Below are positions 7,646 through 16,510 of a stretch of 62,911 nt of DNA, piece after piece. The stretch spans positions 64,219 through 127,129 of the forward strand of contig JAJYWN010000051.1 of NCBI GenBank assembly GCA_021791495.1, written 5' to 3'. The first letter of the stretch is position 1, and every line of letters starts with the position of its first letter. A program made the translations under genes and the position numbers. The notes beneath the pieces were generated by a model. It was not told the origin of the DNA. It ran no database searches and worked only from the letters and a program-made list of their open reading frames with translations. This DNA is from Bacillota bacterium (GTDB lineage Bacteria; Bacillota; Sulfobacillia; JAJYWN01).

Positions 7646-10216
7646 CTACGCCCTTTCTACATCACCTGTCCGCCCGGCGATCTTGCGGGCGATGCCGCCC
7701 GGGTAACCGTCAGCGCGCTCGGTCCCATCGCCCTCCAACTTCTCCCGCCGCCGTCCCACCAGGAAGCTGGCCACATCATGGCCGTGGGTGCCGCGTCCGA
7801 ACCCGGCGTCAAGGCCGCACTCCACTGCCATCTCGTTAGTCACCTGCGTGCCACCCGCCACCAAGATGAACCGATCGCGCATCCCCTTTTCAGTGCAAAG
7901 ATTGGCCAGACGCCGCATGTTGATGCGGTGGATGTCGGCGTGGGTGATGATGGTGGAGATGAGGATGGCGTCGGCGTCCGTCTCGACGGCGGCGTCGATG
8001 ACCTTGTCCACCGGCACCGACGTCCCCAGGTACAGGCACTCGACGCCGAACTTCTCCAAGCCACCGTGCTTGATGTCGATGATCTCCCGCATCCCCACCG
8101 AGTGTTCGTCCTGTCCCACAGTGGCGGCCACCACCTTCATGGGATGCTCGCTGATGTCGTCCCGAATCTCGTCCTCCGACAGCGTGGCGACCGGCTCCGG
8201 GATGACCAGCTTCTCAGGGTCGACGTCAAAGGTCACACGCCCCTTGACCTCCACCACCGACCCCTCGGCCATCTGCATGATCCCAGTGTGGATTACCTCG
8301 GCGTCCTCCAGGCCCATTTTCTTGGCGATTTCCAAGGCCGCGAACTGCGCCACGCGTGGCAACGTCGGAATGAACATAGTCACGGTCACGTACCCGTCGC
8401 CGCTCCACTGCACCTCGGGGCGGAGCCGACCGCCGCCCGCGCCGGCACCCCCGTCCCAGCTAGCGCTCCCTGTGCGTCGCCGCTCCTCGGTCTCCGCCAG
8501 GCGGTTCACCACGTTGTCCTGTTCATCCAGTTCGTCAATGAAGGCGATCCTTTCGGGATTATGTAAAGTACACCCGCCGATGAGGTCGCACACGCGGCCC
8601 TTGCCGGCCGTGCCCGTCCCCGTCTCCGTCCCCATGCCCGTCCGGGTCGCCGCGCCGCCCGCGGCGTATCCGGCCGCCGAAGTCGTAGAGCCCGTGTTTG
8701 GGTTTGCGGCCCCAGGCTCAGTACCGCCGGCGATCAGGTCCTCAGGGATATGGCTGTTCCCAAAATGCTCGCACACCGGCGCGAAGTAATCGGAGTCGCG
8801 CGGGACCACCGTCCCCTGCCCCACCCCGCCCCGTAGCATCCGGACGATGCCGTCGCCGTTCCGCTCCGGGTACATGCCCGAGTCGATGAAGAAACCCTCC
8901 TCCACGGCGGCGAAGTAGCCGCCCACGTCCAGGACCTCCTGCATGAAAAGGACGGCTCGCTCTTTCAGCTCCCGCACCGTGCGCCCCATGACCCCGTCCG
9001 GGTCAAGGTCCAGTTTCACCATTTCCTTCAGCCCGTCCATGCCGACCAAGGCCTGCTTGGCAGTGTCCACCGCCGCCACGTTATTGTAGTGCCAGGGGAC
9101 ATTCCGCCCCTCGTCGGGCGTGATGGTGCTCTGGATGTCGGCGCTGGTCAGTCGGGTCACCAGAAGGTTCAGGACATGGGTGACGGTGGCCTCCCGCATG
9201 TCGGACTCCATGTAACGGGTGTTTTGCTGGGCCCGGATGCGGAAGCGGCCGAACAGCTGCCGCAAGGCGACGGCGTACGGGAGGTCCATCCGCAGGTTCG
9301 GCGCCGGCGGGGCCGTGGGCGGCACGCTAGACAAGGCGATGTTCTCCGCCGGCATGCCCACCTTCTCCGAATAGGCGCAGTTGATGGCGTGCTGCACCAT
9401 GAGTTCGGGCATGACCTTCCAAGCCTCGCGGGCCGTGGCGTTGGCGTTATGGGCCCCGTCGATCTGGACCATATCCGCCCAGGTCATCAGCTTCTTGGCC
9501 TCCGCCGCGTCGACGAAGGACCGGACCATGTTGATGTTCCGGTAGAGGACGTTATACTGTGGGTCCTGGTGCGCGCCGTTGACCCCCTCCTCGGCGAACA
9601 TCACCGCTATCTCCGGCCCCGCCACACCGCTGATGTAGGAGTGGAAGTTGATCGGCCGGCCCACCTCGTCCTCGATGAGGTCCAGAGCTTTGCGGCTGGC
9701 CCGCACCTGCTTTCGGGTGATGGGCACGCCGCCCACCCCCTCGGGCGTCCCCTCGATCAGGCCATCGAAATGGCTTTGCCCCGCCGTCCGGATGACCATG
9801 ATGTGGTCGGCCCCGTGCCAAGCCGCCATCCGCATTCGCCGCAGGTCGTCCTCGAAACGCCCGGAAGCGATCTCAGTGGTGATGACTTCCTGGGGCTGAG
9901 GGTCAAGACCGTCGAAGTACTTCGCCGCCGGCAGCGGGATGCTCTGGTCCAGAGGCGTGCCGGTCTGGAAGTAGGTGAAGGGCCCAAGGTGCTGCGGCGC
10001 CATCGCCGTCCCGCTCCCCGGCCGTTCCCGCCAATGCCAGCCCCACCGGCGCGGGCGATAGTGCTCCAGATCCTGCAGCACGCGCTCAACGTCGAGTTTC
10101 CGGTCCGGTTCGAGACGGTAGCCGTCGCCCGACTTGCCCTCGCCGCCCTTCGCCGTTCGGACCCTTTCCACGTCGCCCTTCTCGAGGTCAGCCCTGGTGC
10201 CGGTCCTTGTCTTCAT
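7646..10216 (-). CDS. oraE: D-ornithine 4,5-aminomutase, large (E) subunit
   Basis: 856 residues. The catalytic PLP/adenosylcobalamin subunit converts D-ornithine to (2R,4S)-2,4-diaminopentanoate. Visible are the conserved N-terminal half (FTYFQTGTPLDQSIPLPAAK, HADIHRINMRRLANL further on) and the B12-binding DxHxxG motif as DEHSVG at about residue 703. It is roughly 100 residues longer than I expect for the family. The excess is low-complexity sequence: an N-terminal extension and two Gly/Ser/Thr linkers encoded near 8585-8700 (GTETGTGTAG) and 8420-8480 (GGAGAGGGRL), either side of CDLIGGCTLHNPERI. The ATG at 10216 overlaps the oraS stop as ATGA. In-frame residues further upstream belong to a shadow of oraS. 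Confidence 0.93.
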   Translation of the reverse strand: MKTRTGTRADLEKGDVERVRTAKGGEGKSGDGYRLEPDRKLDVERVLQDLEHYRPRRWGWHWRERPGSGTAMAPQHLGPFTYFQTGTPLDQSIPLPAAKYFDGLDPQPQEVITTEIASGRFEDDLRRMRMAAWHGADHIMVIRTAGQSHFDGLIEGTPEGVGGVPITRKQVRASRKALDLIEDEVGRPINFHSYISGVAGPEIAVMFAEEGVNGAHQDPQYNVLYRNINMVRSFVDAAEAKKLMTWADMVQIDGAHNANATAREAWKVMPELMVQHAINCAYSEKVGMPAENIALSSVPPTAPPAPNLRMDLPYAVALRQLFGRFRIRAQQNTRYMESDMREATVTHVLNLLVTRLTSADIQSTITPDEGRNVPWHYNNVAAVDTAKQALVGMDGLKEMVKLDLDPDGVMGRTVRELKERAVLFMQEVLDVGGYFAAVEEGFFIDSGMYPERNGDGIVRMLRGGVGQGTVVPRDSDYFAPVCEHFGNSHIPEDLIAGGTEPGAANPNTGSTTSAAGYAAGGAATRTGMGTETGTGTAGKGRVCDLIGGCTLHNPERIAFIDELDEQDNVVNRLAETEERRRTGSASWDGGAGAGGGRLRPEVQWSGDGYVTVTMFIPTLPRVAQFAALEIAKKMGLEDAEVIHTGIMQMAEGSVVEVKGRVTFDVDPEKLVIPEPVATLSEDEIRDDISEHPMKVVAATVGQDEHSVGMREIIDIKHGGLEKFGVECLYLGTSVPVDKVIDAAVETDADAILISTIITHADIHRINMRRLANLCTEKGMRDRFILVAGGTQVTNEMAVECGLDAGFGRGTHGHDVASFLVGRRREKLEGDGTERADGYPGGIARKIAGRTGDVERA

Positions 10217-10587
10217 AGCCTCACCCCCGCCATGTGGATGAAGGCTTTTTCGGCTACGTCCCAAAGCTGGCCGGCGGCCAGTTCCCGTCCCGCCTCGCGA
10301 TAGTCGATCCCCTTCACCTTGGCCACCCTCAGGACCACGTGCCCGGCCCCCTTGCCGAGCAGATGCCGCTCCGCGCAGCCCTCGACGATGGCCTTGGCCT
10401 CCAGGCTGCTGAACCCCATCCGTAAAAGCACGGACCGCTCGATGGAAGGCGAAGTGTGAGTCCTCGCCAGCTCCACGAGCGGTTCGACAACGCGGTCCGT
10501 CAAGTCCCAGAATAGCCGGTGTAGTTCCCCGTCTGTAAGGTGCGCGATCCCCCGGCGACGCACGGGAAAGTCGTCTTCTCTCTGCAT
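10213..10587 (-). CDS. oraS: D-ornithine 4,5-aminomutase, small (S) subunit
   Basis: 124 residues, the expected size of OraS. It forms a heterodimer with OraE and is needed for the 4,5-amino shift. Conserved features include a helical N-terminal part (DFPVRRRGIAHLTDGELHRLFW), LLRMGFSSLEAKAIVEGC, and GAGHVVLRVAKVKG before AGRELAAGQLWD. The ATG is preceded by GGGGGGAGGG. Its TGA overlaps the oraE ATG, which implies translational coupling of the two subunits. The 142-bp gap on its 5' side holds a perfect 36-bp palindrome. Confidence 0.92.
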   Translation of the reverse strand: MQREDDFPVRRRGIAHLTDGELHRLFWDLTDRVVEPLVELARTHTSPSIERSVLLRMGFSSLEAKAIVEGCAERHLLGKGAGHVVLRVAKVKGIDYREAGRELAAGQLWDVAEKAFIHMAGVRL

Positions 10588-10631
10588 TGCGGGCCCTCCC
10601 CCCGATCGGAGGTAGGTCGCTTCTCTGGCGC

Positions 10632-10667
10632 CCTTTCACACTTTCACAATTGTGAAAGTGTGAAAGG
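10632..10667. promoter_or_regulatory. perfect 36-bp palindrome between ortB and oraS
   Basis: Every base from 10632 to 10667 pairs with its mirror, centred on AATT at 10648-10651. Each arm is itself two tandem copies of CTTTCACA, so the site reads as two nested dyads. In RNA it would form a 16-bp stem with an AATT tetraloop. No U-run follows on the minus strand, so it is not a classical terminator. It is AT-richer than its surroundings. Candidate roles are a repressor operator for an internal oraS promoter, or an RNA processing/stability stem that sets ortAB against oraSE levels. Confidence 0.85.
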
Positions 10668-10729
10668 CCGGAAAAGAACACTACCTCTCTCCTCGGTTCC
10701 TGAGTGGGAGGAGGGGCGCCCGACCCGGG

Positions 10730-12200
10730 CTAAACCTCGTTCACACTGACCCCCAGCTCTCCCAGGGTTTGCTTGACGAAGGCTCGGTCGGTCTGGGTCT
10801 CCTCCGCCAGGAAGTCCAGTTCCACGTTGCCGGCGCTTTTCGCGCCGGCGCCCTCCATAGCGTTACGGATTAGCGACCGCCTCATGCGGTTCAGGTCGAA
10901 GTCTGTGACCTTGATCTGTTCGGGTCGCTCCGGGATGACAGTGCTCTCGCCCGGCTTGCTCTCCCGCGGGTCGCCGCGCCGCACCTGGATGCCCTGTTCT
11001 TTGGCGAAATTCAGCTGGGCGTAGTGGTGCTTCCCGGCCCCCGTGTACTCCGTCTCCTGGACCACCACGATCTGGTCCTTATCCAGCCCGCGCGCCAGGG
11101 CCACCGCCGCCGCCAGCGACGTGTTGCCGGCCGGCCCCCGCTCCAGACCTTCCAGCCGGGCCAGCATCTCCGTGACGTAGAAGACCTCTCCCTGGGTGAC
11201 TGTGAGATAGCGGTCCAGGTACCGCAACGGGCGCGCCGCGTTCCGGGGCACGTCGGCCCGGTCCGGCCAAGTGGCGAAAGGTACGCCGAAACCGGTGTGG
11301 CCGGTGGTAAAGGACTTGCGGTTGAAGTCGCGGTCGGAGGCCATGTGGAGTCCAGAAAGGTCGACGCTGGCCCCCACCACCTGCGCCCGGCACCCCACCT
11401 TGCGCAGACCGCGCGCCGTTCCCGTCACGTTCCCGCCCCCCGCGTGGGTGATGACCACCACGTCGGGGAACCGGCCCTCGCGCCGCTTCACGTCCTCGGC
11501 GATCTCCGCCCCGATGGTCTCGATTCCGGCGATGCCGAAGGGCGTATACAGAGAGGCGTTGAAGAAACCGGTCTCCTCCAGAATAGCCAGGAAGACGTAG
11601 AAAAGTTCCGGTCCCACTGTGAGCTGGAGCACCTCGGCGCCGTAAGCCTCGCAGTGCCGGCCCTTCTCCAGTATCTCCGGCTGCCCGACGCCGCGGCTGT
11701 CAAAGACCTCCTGCACCACGATGCACTTTAGCCCCTGCGCCGCCGACATGGACGCCACCGCCGCGCCGTAATTGCCGCTGGTGGCGGAGGCGACGCCCGG
11801 GTATCCCAGCCGCTTGGCGTGGTAGATGGAGACGGAGGCGCGCCGGACCTTGAAGGAGCCGGAGGGGTTCGCCCTCGTCCTTCACGAAAATGCGGGCACC
11901 TTTTCCAGGCGCCGAAATCTCGCGTACCAGGCGCGTGACGTTCTTCAGCTCGATCAGGGGCGTATGGACGACGTTATACTCGGTCTGGATACGGCGGACC
12001 GCATCAAGGGAATAGGCCGCCTTCTTCATCATCTCTTCGTAGTCGAAGGCCACGGGGCCGCGGGCGAACTCGTCGTAGTTGATGCCGATAGCCTGCTTCA
12101 TGATCTCGTTCCGGCGGGCCATGAGACCGGCGTAGCTCATGTCTTTGGTCTCGCGCTCAACCTGTTCCTTGCCCCCATCCTGGTTAGATGCGCCGCTCAC
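10730..12200 (-). pseudogene. ortB: 2-amino-4-oxopentanoate thiolase beta subunit, apparent frameshift
   Basis: OrtB is the PLP-dependent (threonine-synthase-like) subunit that cleaves 2-amino-4-oxopentanoate with CoA to alanine and acetyl-CoA. Two frames together give one full protein of about 490 residues. The first, from GTG 12200, matches to IFVKDEGE. The reading then shifts at about 11865-11875, where GGCGAACCCCTCCGG should yield E-N-P-S-G-S-F-K with the PLP lysine. The second frame continues KVR...ATSGNYGAAVASMSAAQGLKC to the stop at 10730. The net change equals two lost bases or one gained. All other pathway genes are intact, so this is either a recent mutation, a programmed shift or a sequence error. 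The GTG overlaps the ortA stop (GTGA) behind GGGAGGTGG. Confidence 0.85.
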
Positions 12201-12520
12201 CGGTCTCCACCTCCCTTAAGGCGTTCGCGCAGCTCCACGCCTACGTGAACCAGTTCGGGTGGGATGGGCCCGAAGGTGTGAGTGTAAGGCGGGTTTACCG
12301 CTTCCAGCGTCCCCTTTAGGGTACGACCGATGGCCGTGGTGACGGTGACCTCGTCACCCACCGCCGCGTCGTGGTCGAGGAAACCCTTGACACGCATCTC
12401 CAAGGGCACAGCCTGCGTTTCCGGAGGGACCGCCGGCGACCGTTGCCCAGCCGGGAGAACGGTGCTATGGATTTGGACCCAATCCCCTTTGCGGCCTTGC
12501 TCTGTCCCTATGTCCGCCAT
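12197..12520 (-). CDS. ortA: 2-amino-4-oxopentanoate thiolase alpha subunit
   Basis: 107 residues from ATG 12520 (MADIGTEQG), preceded at 11 nt by GGGAG; a GTG four codons earlier would sit too close to that site. OrtA is the small partner of OrtB. Recognisable features are DWVQIHSTVLPAGQRSP, the VPLEMRVKGFL core and the tail TLEAVNPPYTHTFGPIPPEL, typical of the family. It lies 51 bp downstream of ord and its TGA overlaps the ortB GTG. It is intact, which argues that the ortB lesion is recent or artefactual. Confidence 0.9.
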   Translation of the reverse strand: MADIGTEQGRKGDWVQIHSTVLPAGQRSPAVPPETQAVPLEMRVKGFLDHDAAVGDEVTVTTAIGRTLKGTLEAVNPPYTHTFGPIPPELVHVGVELRERLKGGGDR

Positions 12521-12571
12521 TCCAGACACCACTCCCGTGAGTCCTGATTCCCGGCCTTGGACCTGGCTGAC

Positions 12572-13633
12572 CTAGTTCCCCACCGCCGACAGGTCCTTCG
12601 ACTTGACCTTCACCTCGCCCAGGATGGCGCGGGGCACAGGCAGGTCCGCCATGGTACGCAGGCCGGGTTCGGCCGCGACCAGGAGGGGGATCATGTTGAC
12701 GGCGATGGACATGGTGCCGATGCCGCCCGGTACCTCGGGCTTGTTGGAAACGTTGAGGCCCGGAACGCCTTCGATCCAGATGTAGTCGCCGGTGTCCACG
12801 CCCTCCAGGTGCGGGTGAATCTGTTGAGGGTGTTCGAGGGTGATGACCTCGCGCCCTCCCACAAATCCGTGAGCGATGTGGCGGCACCCGGCCACCATCC
12901 CCGGTTCGACGCGCACATGCGGCGTCTCGCGGTAGACCCTTGAGATGATAGGTTCGCGCGTTTGTCGGATGTCGTCCAGGCGCCAGCCCAGGCTGGAGGC
13001 GATGAGGCTCATGGACTCGGGGAAGCCCACGTGGCCGACGATGGTGCCGGCCTCCAGGCCGCGGTAGAAGTCGTCGGGGGTGGTACCGACTCCTTGGGTG
13101 CGCATGACCATAGGGCCGAAGGGGGAAAGGTCGTTGATGCGGGCGGCGCGGATGTGGTGGACCTCCATGCAGACGCCGGTCAGGGCGATGATGAGGGTGT
13201 CAAGGACGAAGCCGGGGTTGATGCCTGTCCCGAGGAGGCGGACGCCGTACTTCTTCGCCAGGGTATCCAGCTGGCGGGCCAGTTCGGGTTCGCGGACCCA
13301 GGGGTAGGCCATCTCCTCGGCGATGGTGATGACGTCCAGGCCGGCGGCCATAATCTCTTCAAGTTCTTTGAAGACATCGCGGGTGAAAGAGGCGGTGGCG
13401 TGGAGGACGATATCGGCGTCGGTCTCTTCGAGGATGCTTTGAAGGGTGGGTGACACGATGACGTCCAGCCGGCGGTCCACGCCACAGATCTCGCCCAAGT
13501 CACGCCCCACCTTAGATTCGGTTTTCGCCACGGCGCCCACGGAGAGAAGGCCGGGTTTGCCGGCGACCATCTTCACCATGCCGCTGCCCATGGCGCCAAG
13601 GCCCCAATGGATGATTCGGATTTCCTTCGACAT
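12572..13633 (-). CDS. ord: 2,4-diaminopentanoate dehydrogenase
   Basis: 353 residues. A Rossmann N-terminus (HWGLGAMGSGMVKMV, glycine motif at residues 11-16) is followed by a dihydrodipicolinate-reductase-like C-terminal domain (GTGINPGFVLDTLIIALTG; GFVGGREVITLEHPQQIHP). The enzyme oxidatively deaminates 2,4-diaminopentanoate to 2-amino-4-oxopentanoate using NAD(P)+. The ATG has GGGGGAG 7 nt upstream. It is the first gene of the ornithine block as read here; the deacetylase gene upstream ends 145 bp away. I did not find a convincing promoter or cobalamin riboswitch in that gap. Confidence 0.92.
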   Translation of the reverse strand: MSKEIRIIHWGLGAMGSGMVKMVAGKPGLLSVGAVAKTESKVGRDLGEICGVDRRLDVIVSPTLQSILEETDADIVLHATASFTRDVFKELEEIMAAGLDVITIAEEMAYPWVREPELARQLDTLAKKYGVRLLGTGINPGFVLDTLIIALTGVCMEVHHIRAARINDLSPFGPMVMRTQGVGTTPDDFYRGLEAGTIVGHVGFPESMSLIASSLGWRLDDIRQTREPIISRVYRETPHVRVEPGMVAGCRHIAHGFVGGREVITLEHPQQIHPHLEGVDTGDYIWIEGVPGLNVSNKPEVPGGIGTMSIAVNMIPLLVAAEPGLRTMADLPVPRAILGEVKVKSKDLSAVGN

Positions 13634-13778
13634 GCTGCGACTCCCCCATTTAGCTGCTGTCTTAGATCGCGCCGGCTCCCACCTAGCTCCCTATGCCCGC
13701 CAGCTTTAACTATTCTTGCCTGCGTGCGACCTTTTCATGGAACCCGGCCCGGCGCCGCGCGTCAGTCTTGGGGGAAGG

Positions 13779-14843
13779 TCACCTGACCCGGTTATCTGGC
13801 GACTGGGTCACGACCCGGATGCGTCGGGCGGGTTTGGCGGGAGTCTCAAAGGTGATGTAGCCGGCCCCGGCGCGGAAGGGGATGTCCGTCGCACGCCCGG
13901 CGGTTTGGCCGCCGCCCGGACCGTAGCCCGTGTCACCGTCCTCCTTGTCGATACGGGCGGTCACGCCAGCGGTCACGCGGCTCACCCGCTCGTCGTCACG
14001 CAGGTAAACCTTGATGGTCACCGGGTTATCGTAGACCACCGGTAGGAGAGCCCGGCCGTTCAAGGTTGAGCGTGCGAAGACCGGCAGGTCGTGGCGGATG
14101 GTGAAGGAGATGGACCCCGACCGGCGACGAAAGCCGAGGATGCGGGCGGCGTCACGGACCTTGATGTACTTCAGTACCTCCCCCACCGGCGCGGCCCATA
14201 GTTCGTCCAGGTGGTCGCCGATGTAATCGATGCCTTCCGCCCCGGTGGACTCGTGGGTGGTGATGATGGCCCATTTCCCTTCCGCGGCGGCCCGGTGGAC
14301 GAAGCTGGGGTCGAACCGGACCGAGGCGTTAAGGTTCAGGAACGCATGAGGGGTGGCCGTGTTCACATCGTCGATCCACCGCAGGTTCGCCACCTCGTCG
14401 TAGTACCCTCGAACACCGAGGAAGTAGGGCTCCGCGGCTTTCATTCTGCTGGGATCTGTGCAGCCGCAGGGCCAGGCCATCGACAGAACGGGCTCGCCTG
14501 TCTCCTGCTCGATGACGCTGACGTTGGGGTCGATCTCGTCGCGACGGTAGGCTTCCACCGCTCCTTCCTCCGGCCTGTCCTTCCAGAAGGCCTGGGGGGT
14601 CTCGTTATGTGGGCTGGGAAGGCACAGGTGCGTGGTGCTGTGTGCACCGATCTCGTGGCCTTCCTCCACCAGCACTTTCAACCACTGGGTGGTGGTTCGC
14701 CAGGCCGGCCCGAACCAATAGTACGTCCCCCGAAACCCAGCCCTGGCCATCTCCTCCCGGCAGCCAGGCCAACCGTCGTCCACCGTGAAGCTGATGGCGC
14801 CTTTCTTATCTCCCAGCCACGTGCAGATCTCGGCTTCGCGCAT
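13779..14843 (-). CDS. polysaccharide deacetylase (NodB-homology) family protein
   Basis: 354 residues. The NodB fold starts near the N-terminus: TVDDGW (residues 20-25, metal and catalytic aspartates) and HEIGAHSTTH (metal-ligand histidines of motif 2). The C-terminal ~120 residues form a beta-rich domain with no clear family. There is no signal peptide, so it may act in the cytoplasm on a small N-acetylated or N-formyl substrate rather than on cell wall. It sits upstream of ord on the same strand and could be co-transcribed with the ornithine operon, but the 145-bp gap leaves that open. Confidence 0.8.
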   Translation of the reverse strand: MREAEICTWLGDKKGAISFTVDDGWPGCREEMARAGFRGTYYWFGPAWRTTTQWLKVLVEEGHEIGAHSTTHLCLPSPHNETPQAFWKDRPEEGAVEAYRRDEIDPNVSVIEQETGEPVLSMAWPCGCTDPSRMKAAEPYFLGVRGYYDEVANLRWIDDVNTATPHAFLNLNASVRFDPSFVHRAAAEGKWAIITTHESTGAEGIDYIGDHLDELWAAPVGEVLKYIKVRDAARILGFRRRSGSISFTIRHDLPVFARSTLNGRALLPVVYDNPVTIKVYLRDDERVSRVTAGVTARIDKEDGDTGYGPGGGQTAGRATDIPFRAGAGYITFETPAKPARRIRVVTQSPDNRVR

Positions 14844-14871
14844 GCGGATGGCCTGCCCTTCGCCTTCATCA

Positions 14872-14904
14872 TAAGAAACTGCCCGCCAGTGACCCTTGGC
14901 GGGC
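14872..14904 (-). terminator. probable Rho-independent terminator after cwlD
   Basis: GCCCGCCA and TGGCGGGC form a perfect 8-bp stem around an 8-nt loop (14881-14904). On the minus strand it is followed by AGTTTCTT, a modest U-rich tail. It lies downstream of cwlD and just upstream of the deacetylase start, which separates the two transcription units. Confidence 0.6.
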
Positions 14905-15007
14905 GATCCGGTTACGAGGGTAGTTTGGCGTTTTTGGGCCTGCTCCTGCTATTGCGGCATAGGCTGCGAAACGCTGTGCCGCCGGGCTCTCTTGGGCCGC
15001 GACGACC

Positions 15008-15769
15008 TCACTTGCCGTCCTGCGACGACTCCAGCATGAAGCGGACGATCCCCGAGTACAGGCCCCAGGCGAGTTTGGCCTGATACACGGGGTCCTGCAG
15101 CAGCCGACGTTCCGTGGGGTTGGAGAGAAAGCCAAGCTCAGCCGTGGCTGCCGGGCAGGGGGCGTAGTGCAAGATCAACTGGTTCAACTCCGCCGGCCTA
15201 TCGAGGCGCTTGCTGTGGCTGACTTTCAGAAGCTCCTCCTGCAGGACTTTGGCGAACACCCGCCCGCCTGGATTGCCATCGGGATGAAAGAAGACCTGCG
15301 TCCCATCCCAGCGGGAGGAGCCGATGCCGTTGATGTGTACGCTGAGGAAGATGTCGGCGCCCACTTTCTTCGGCATCTCGGCGCGGACCTGAAGGTCGTT
15401 GTTCTTCCGTTTGCCCAGCTTGGTTCCGGCCTCCGCCTCGCTGAGGTCCTTATCGGACTCCCGAGTCATCAGGACGCGGAAACCGGCCTTCTGCAGCAGT
15501 CCCTTGAGGCGGAAAGAAATCTGCAGGACCAAGGTCTTTTCGTGGAGGCCGTTAATGGTGATGCCTGGGTCCGGTCCCCCATGGCCCGGGTCGATCAGGA
15601 TTAGCTTCCCAGCGAGGGCCTGACTTAAGGCAGGAACGTCGGCCAACCCGAAGATGTTTTCGCGCGGGGACGCGGCCTCGAGCCCGGCCAGAGCCACCGC
15701 ACAGACCACAAGAGGGGTCCAAAGGAGCCGGCCCAGCCTGCGCCACCTGAGCCACCAGCACCACCGCAC
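15008..15769 (-). CDS. cwlD: germination-specific N-acetylmuramoyl-L-alanine amidase
   Basis: 253 residues. An N-terminal signal or anchor helix (residues ~9-30) precedes an Amidase_3 domain: KLILIDPGHGGPDPG with the first zinc histidine, GLHEKTLVL with the zinc glutamate, IFLSVHING, and the catalytic TAELGFLSNPTE. CwlD produces muramic-delta-lactam precursors in spore cortex, and its place downstream of rplM-rpsI is the classic Bacillota location. The GTG start follows GGAGAGGGG at 11 nt. This gene is one of the two direct signs (with sigH) that the organism belongs to a spore-forming lineage. Confidence 0.88.
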   Translation of the reverse strand: MRWCWWLRWRRLGRLLWTPLVVCAVALAGLEAASPRENIFGLADVPALSQALAGKLILIDPGHGGPDPGITINGLHEKTLVLQISFRLKGLLQKAGFRVLMTRESDKDLSEAEAGTKLGKRKNNDLQVRAEMPKKVGADIFLSVHINGIGSSRWDGTQVFFHPDGNPGGRVFAKVLQEELLKVSHSKRLDRPAELNQLILHYAPCPAATAELGFLSNPTERRLLQDPVYQAKLAWGLYSGIVRFMLESSQDGK

Positions 15770-16096
15770 GACGAAACACGCCCCTCTCCGCGAAGGCAGA
15801 CTTACGGGGTAACCTTATGCGGCGGCGACAGCACGCAAAACAGCAGAAAGGAGACCTCTGTCCACTGGGGTTGGGGGGGTATCCGCCGCTATTGGGTCGC
15901 GGGGGTCGATTCGGGACACTCTTCCAAGACGAGCATGGCATCTGGGATTTACTCCACCTGTGATTGCTGCCGCGCCTTAGCGGAAACCACGGGCGGAATG
16001 GCACTCAGAGGCCAGTTGCCCCTGTTTGTCAACAATCTCAAGGGGAAGGACCTCTGTCCTTCCCCTTGGGTTTCATCTTCTCTCAGGTGGCCCTGC
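15770..16096. other. intergenic interval between rpsI and cwlD
   Basis: About 330 bases without a supportable gene. It contains the strong hairpin annotated at 16031-16068 and otherwise no repeat or frame that I could assign. A promoter for cwlD is expected here but no convincing -35/-10 pair was seen. Confidence 0.4.
16031..16068 (-). terminator. strong hairpin after rpsI, likely terminator
   Basis: A perfect 13-bp stem (CAAGGGGAAGGAC / GTCCTTCCCCTTG, 16039-16051 and 16056-16068) with a CTCT loop. It lies 29 bases past the rpsI stop on the minus strand. The following bases (AGATTGTT) are only partly U-rich, so termination may be incomplete. Confidence 0.55.
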
Positions 16097-16489
16097 TTAA
16101 CGCTTGGAGAACTGAGGCGCCTTGCGGGCCTTCTTCAGACCGTACTTGCGGCGCTCCTTCATCCGCGGATCGCGCGTCAACAGCCCGGCCTTCTTCAGCG
16201 GGGTACGGAGGTCCACATCGATTCTGGACAACGCCCGGGCGATGCCGTGGCGTATGGCGCCGGCCTGCCCGGCGAACCCGCCGCCGGTCACCCGGACGTC
16301 CACATCGTACTTATCGGAGGCGTTCACGACCACCAGGGGCTGCCGGACGGCGCCGCGCAGGGTCTCAATGGGAAAGTAGTCGTCCAAAGTCTTCTCGTTA
16401 ATGGTAACGCCACCGTTGCCGGGCCGCAGGTAGACACGAGCCACGGAGTTCTTGCGGCGTCCGGTTGCGACGGTCAGAGGTTCAGGCAC
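16097..16489 (-). CDS. rpsI: 30S ribosomal protein S9
   Basis: 130 residues, full length. It has the family start [21 protein letters not shown], the [19 protein letters not shown] core and the basic tail ending in the invariant FSKR, which reaches the P-site tRNA. The GTG start has GGAGG 9 nt upstream; a closer ATG is out of frame and stops after four codons. It forms the usual pair with rplM, 21 bp downstream of it. Confidence 0.97.
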   Translation of the reverse strand: MPEPLTVATGRRKNSVARVYLRPGNGGVTINEKTLDDYFPIETLRGAVRQPLVVVNASDKYDVDVRVTGGGFAGQAGAIRHGIARALSRIDVDLRTPLKKAGLLTRDPRMKERRKYGLKKARKAPQFSKR

Positions 16490-16510
16490 TTAGCATTTCC
16501 TCCTTAAAAC

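Noticed and set aside
13634-13778. Cobalamin riboswitch or sigma-54 promoter upstream of ord
   Set aside because: The gap is too short for a B12 riboswitch and lacks its conserved box; the GG/GC spacing does not fit a -24/-12 promoter.
14211-15083. 290-codon plus-strand frame opposite the deacetylase gene
   Set aside because: Antisense to a gene with clear NodB motifs; no motifs of its own.
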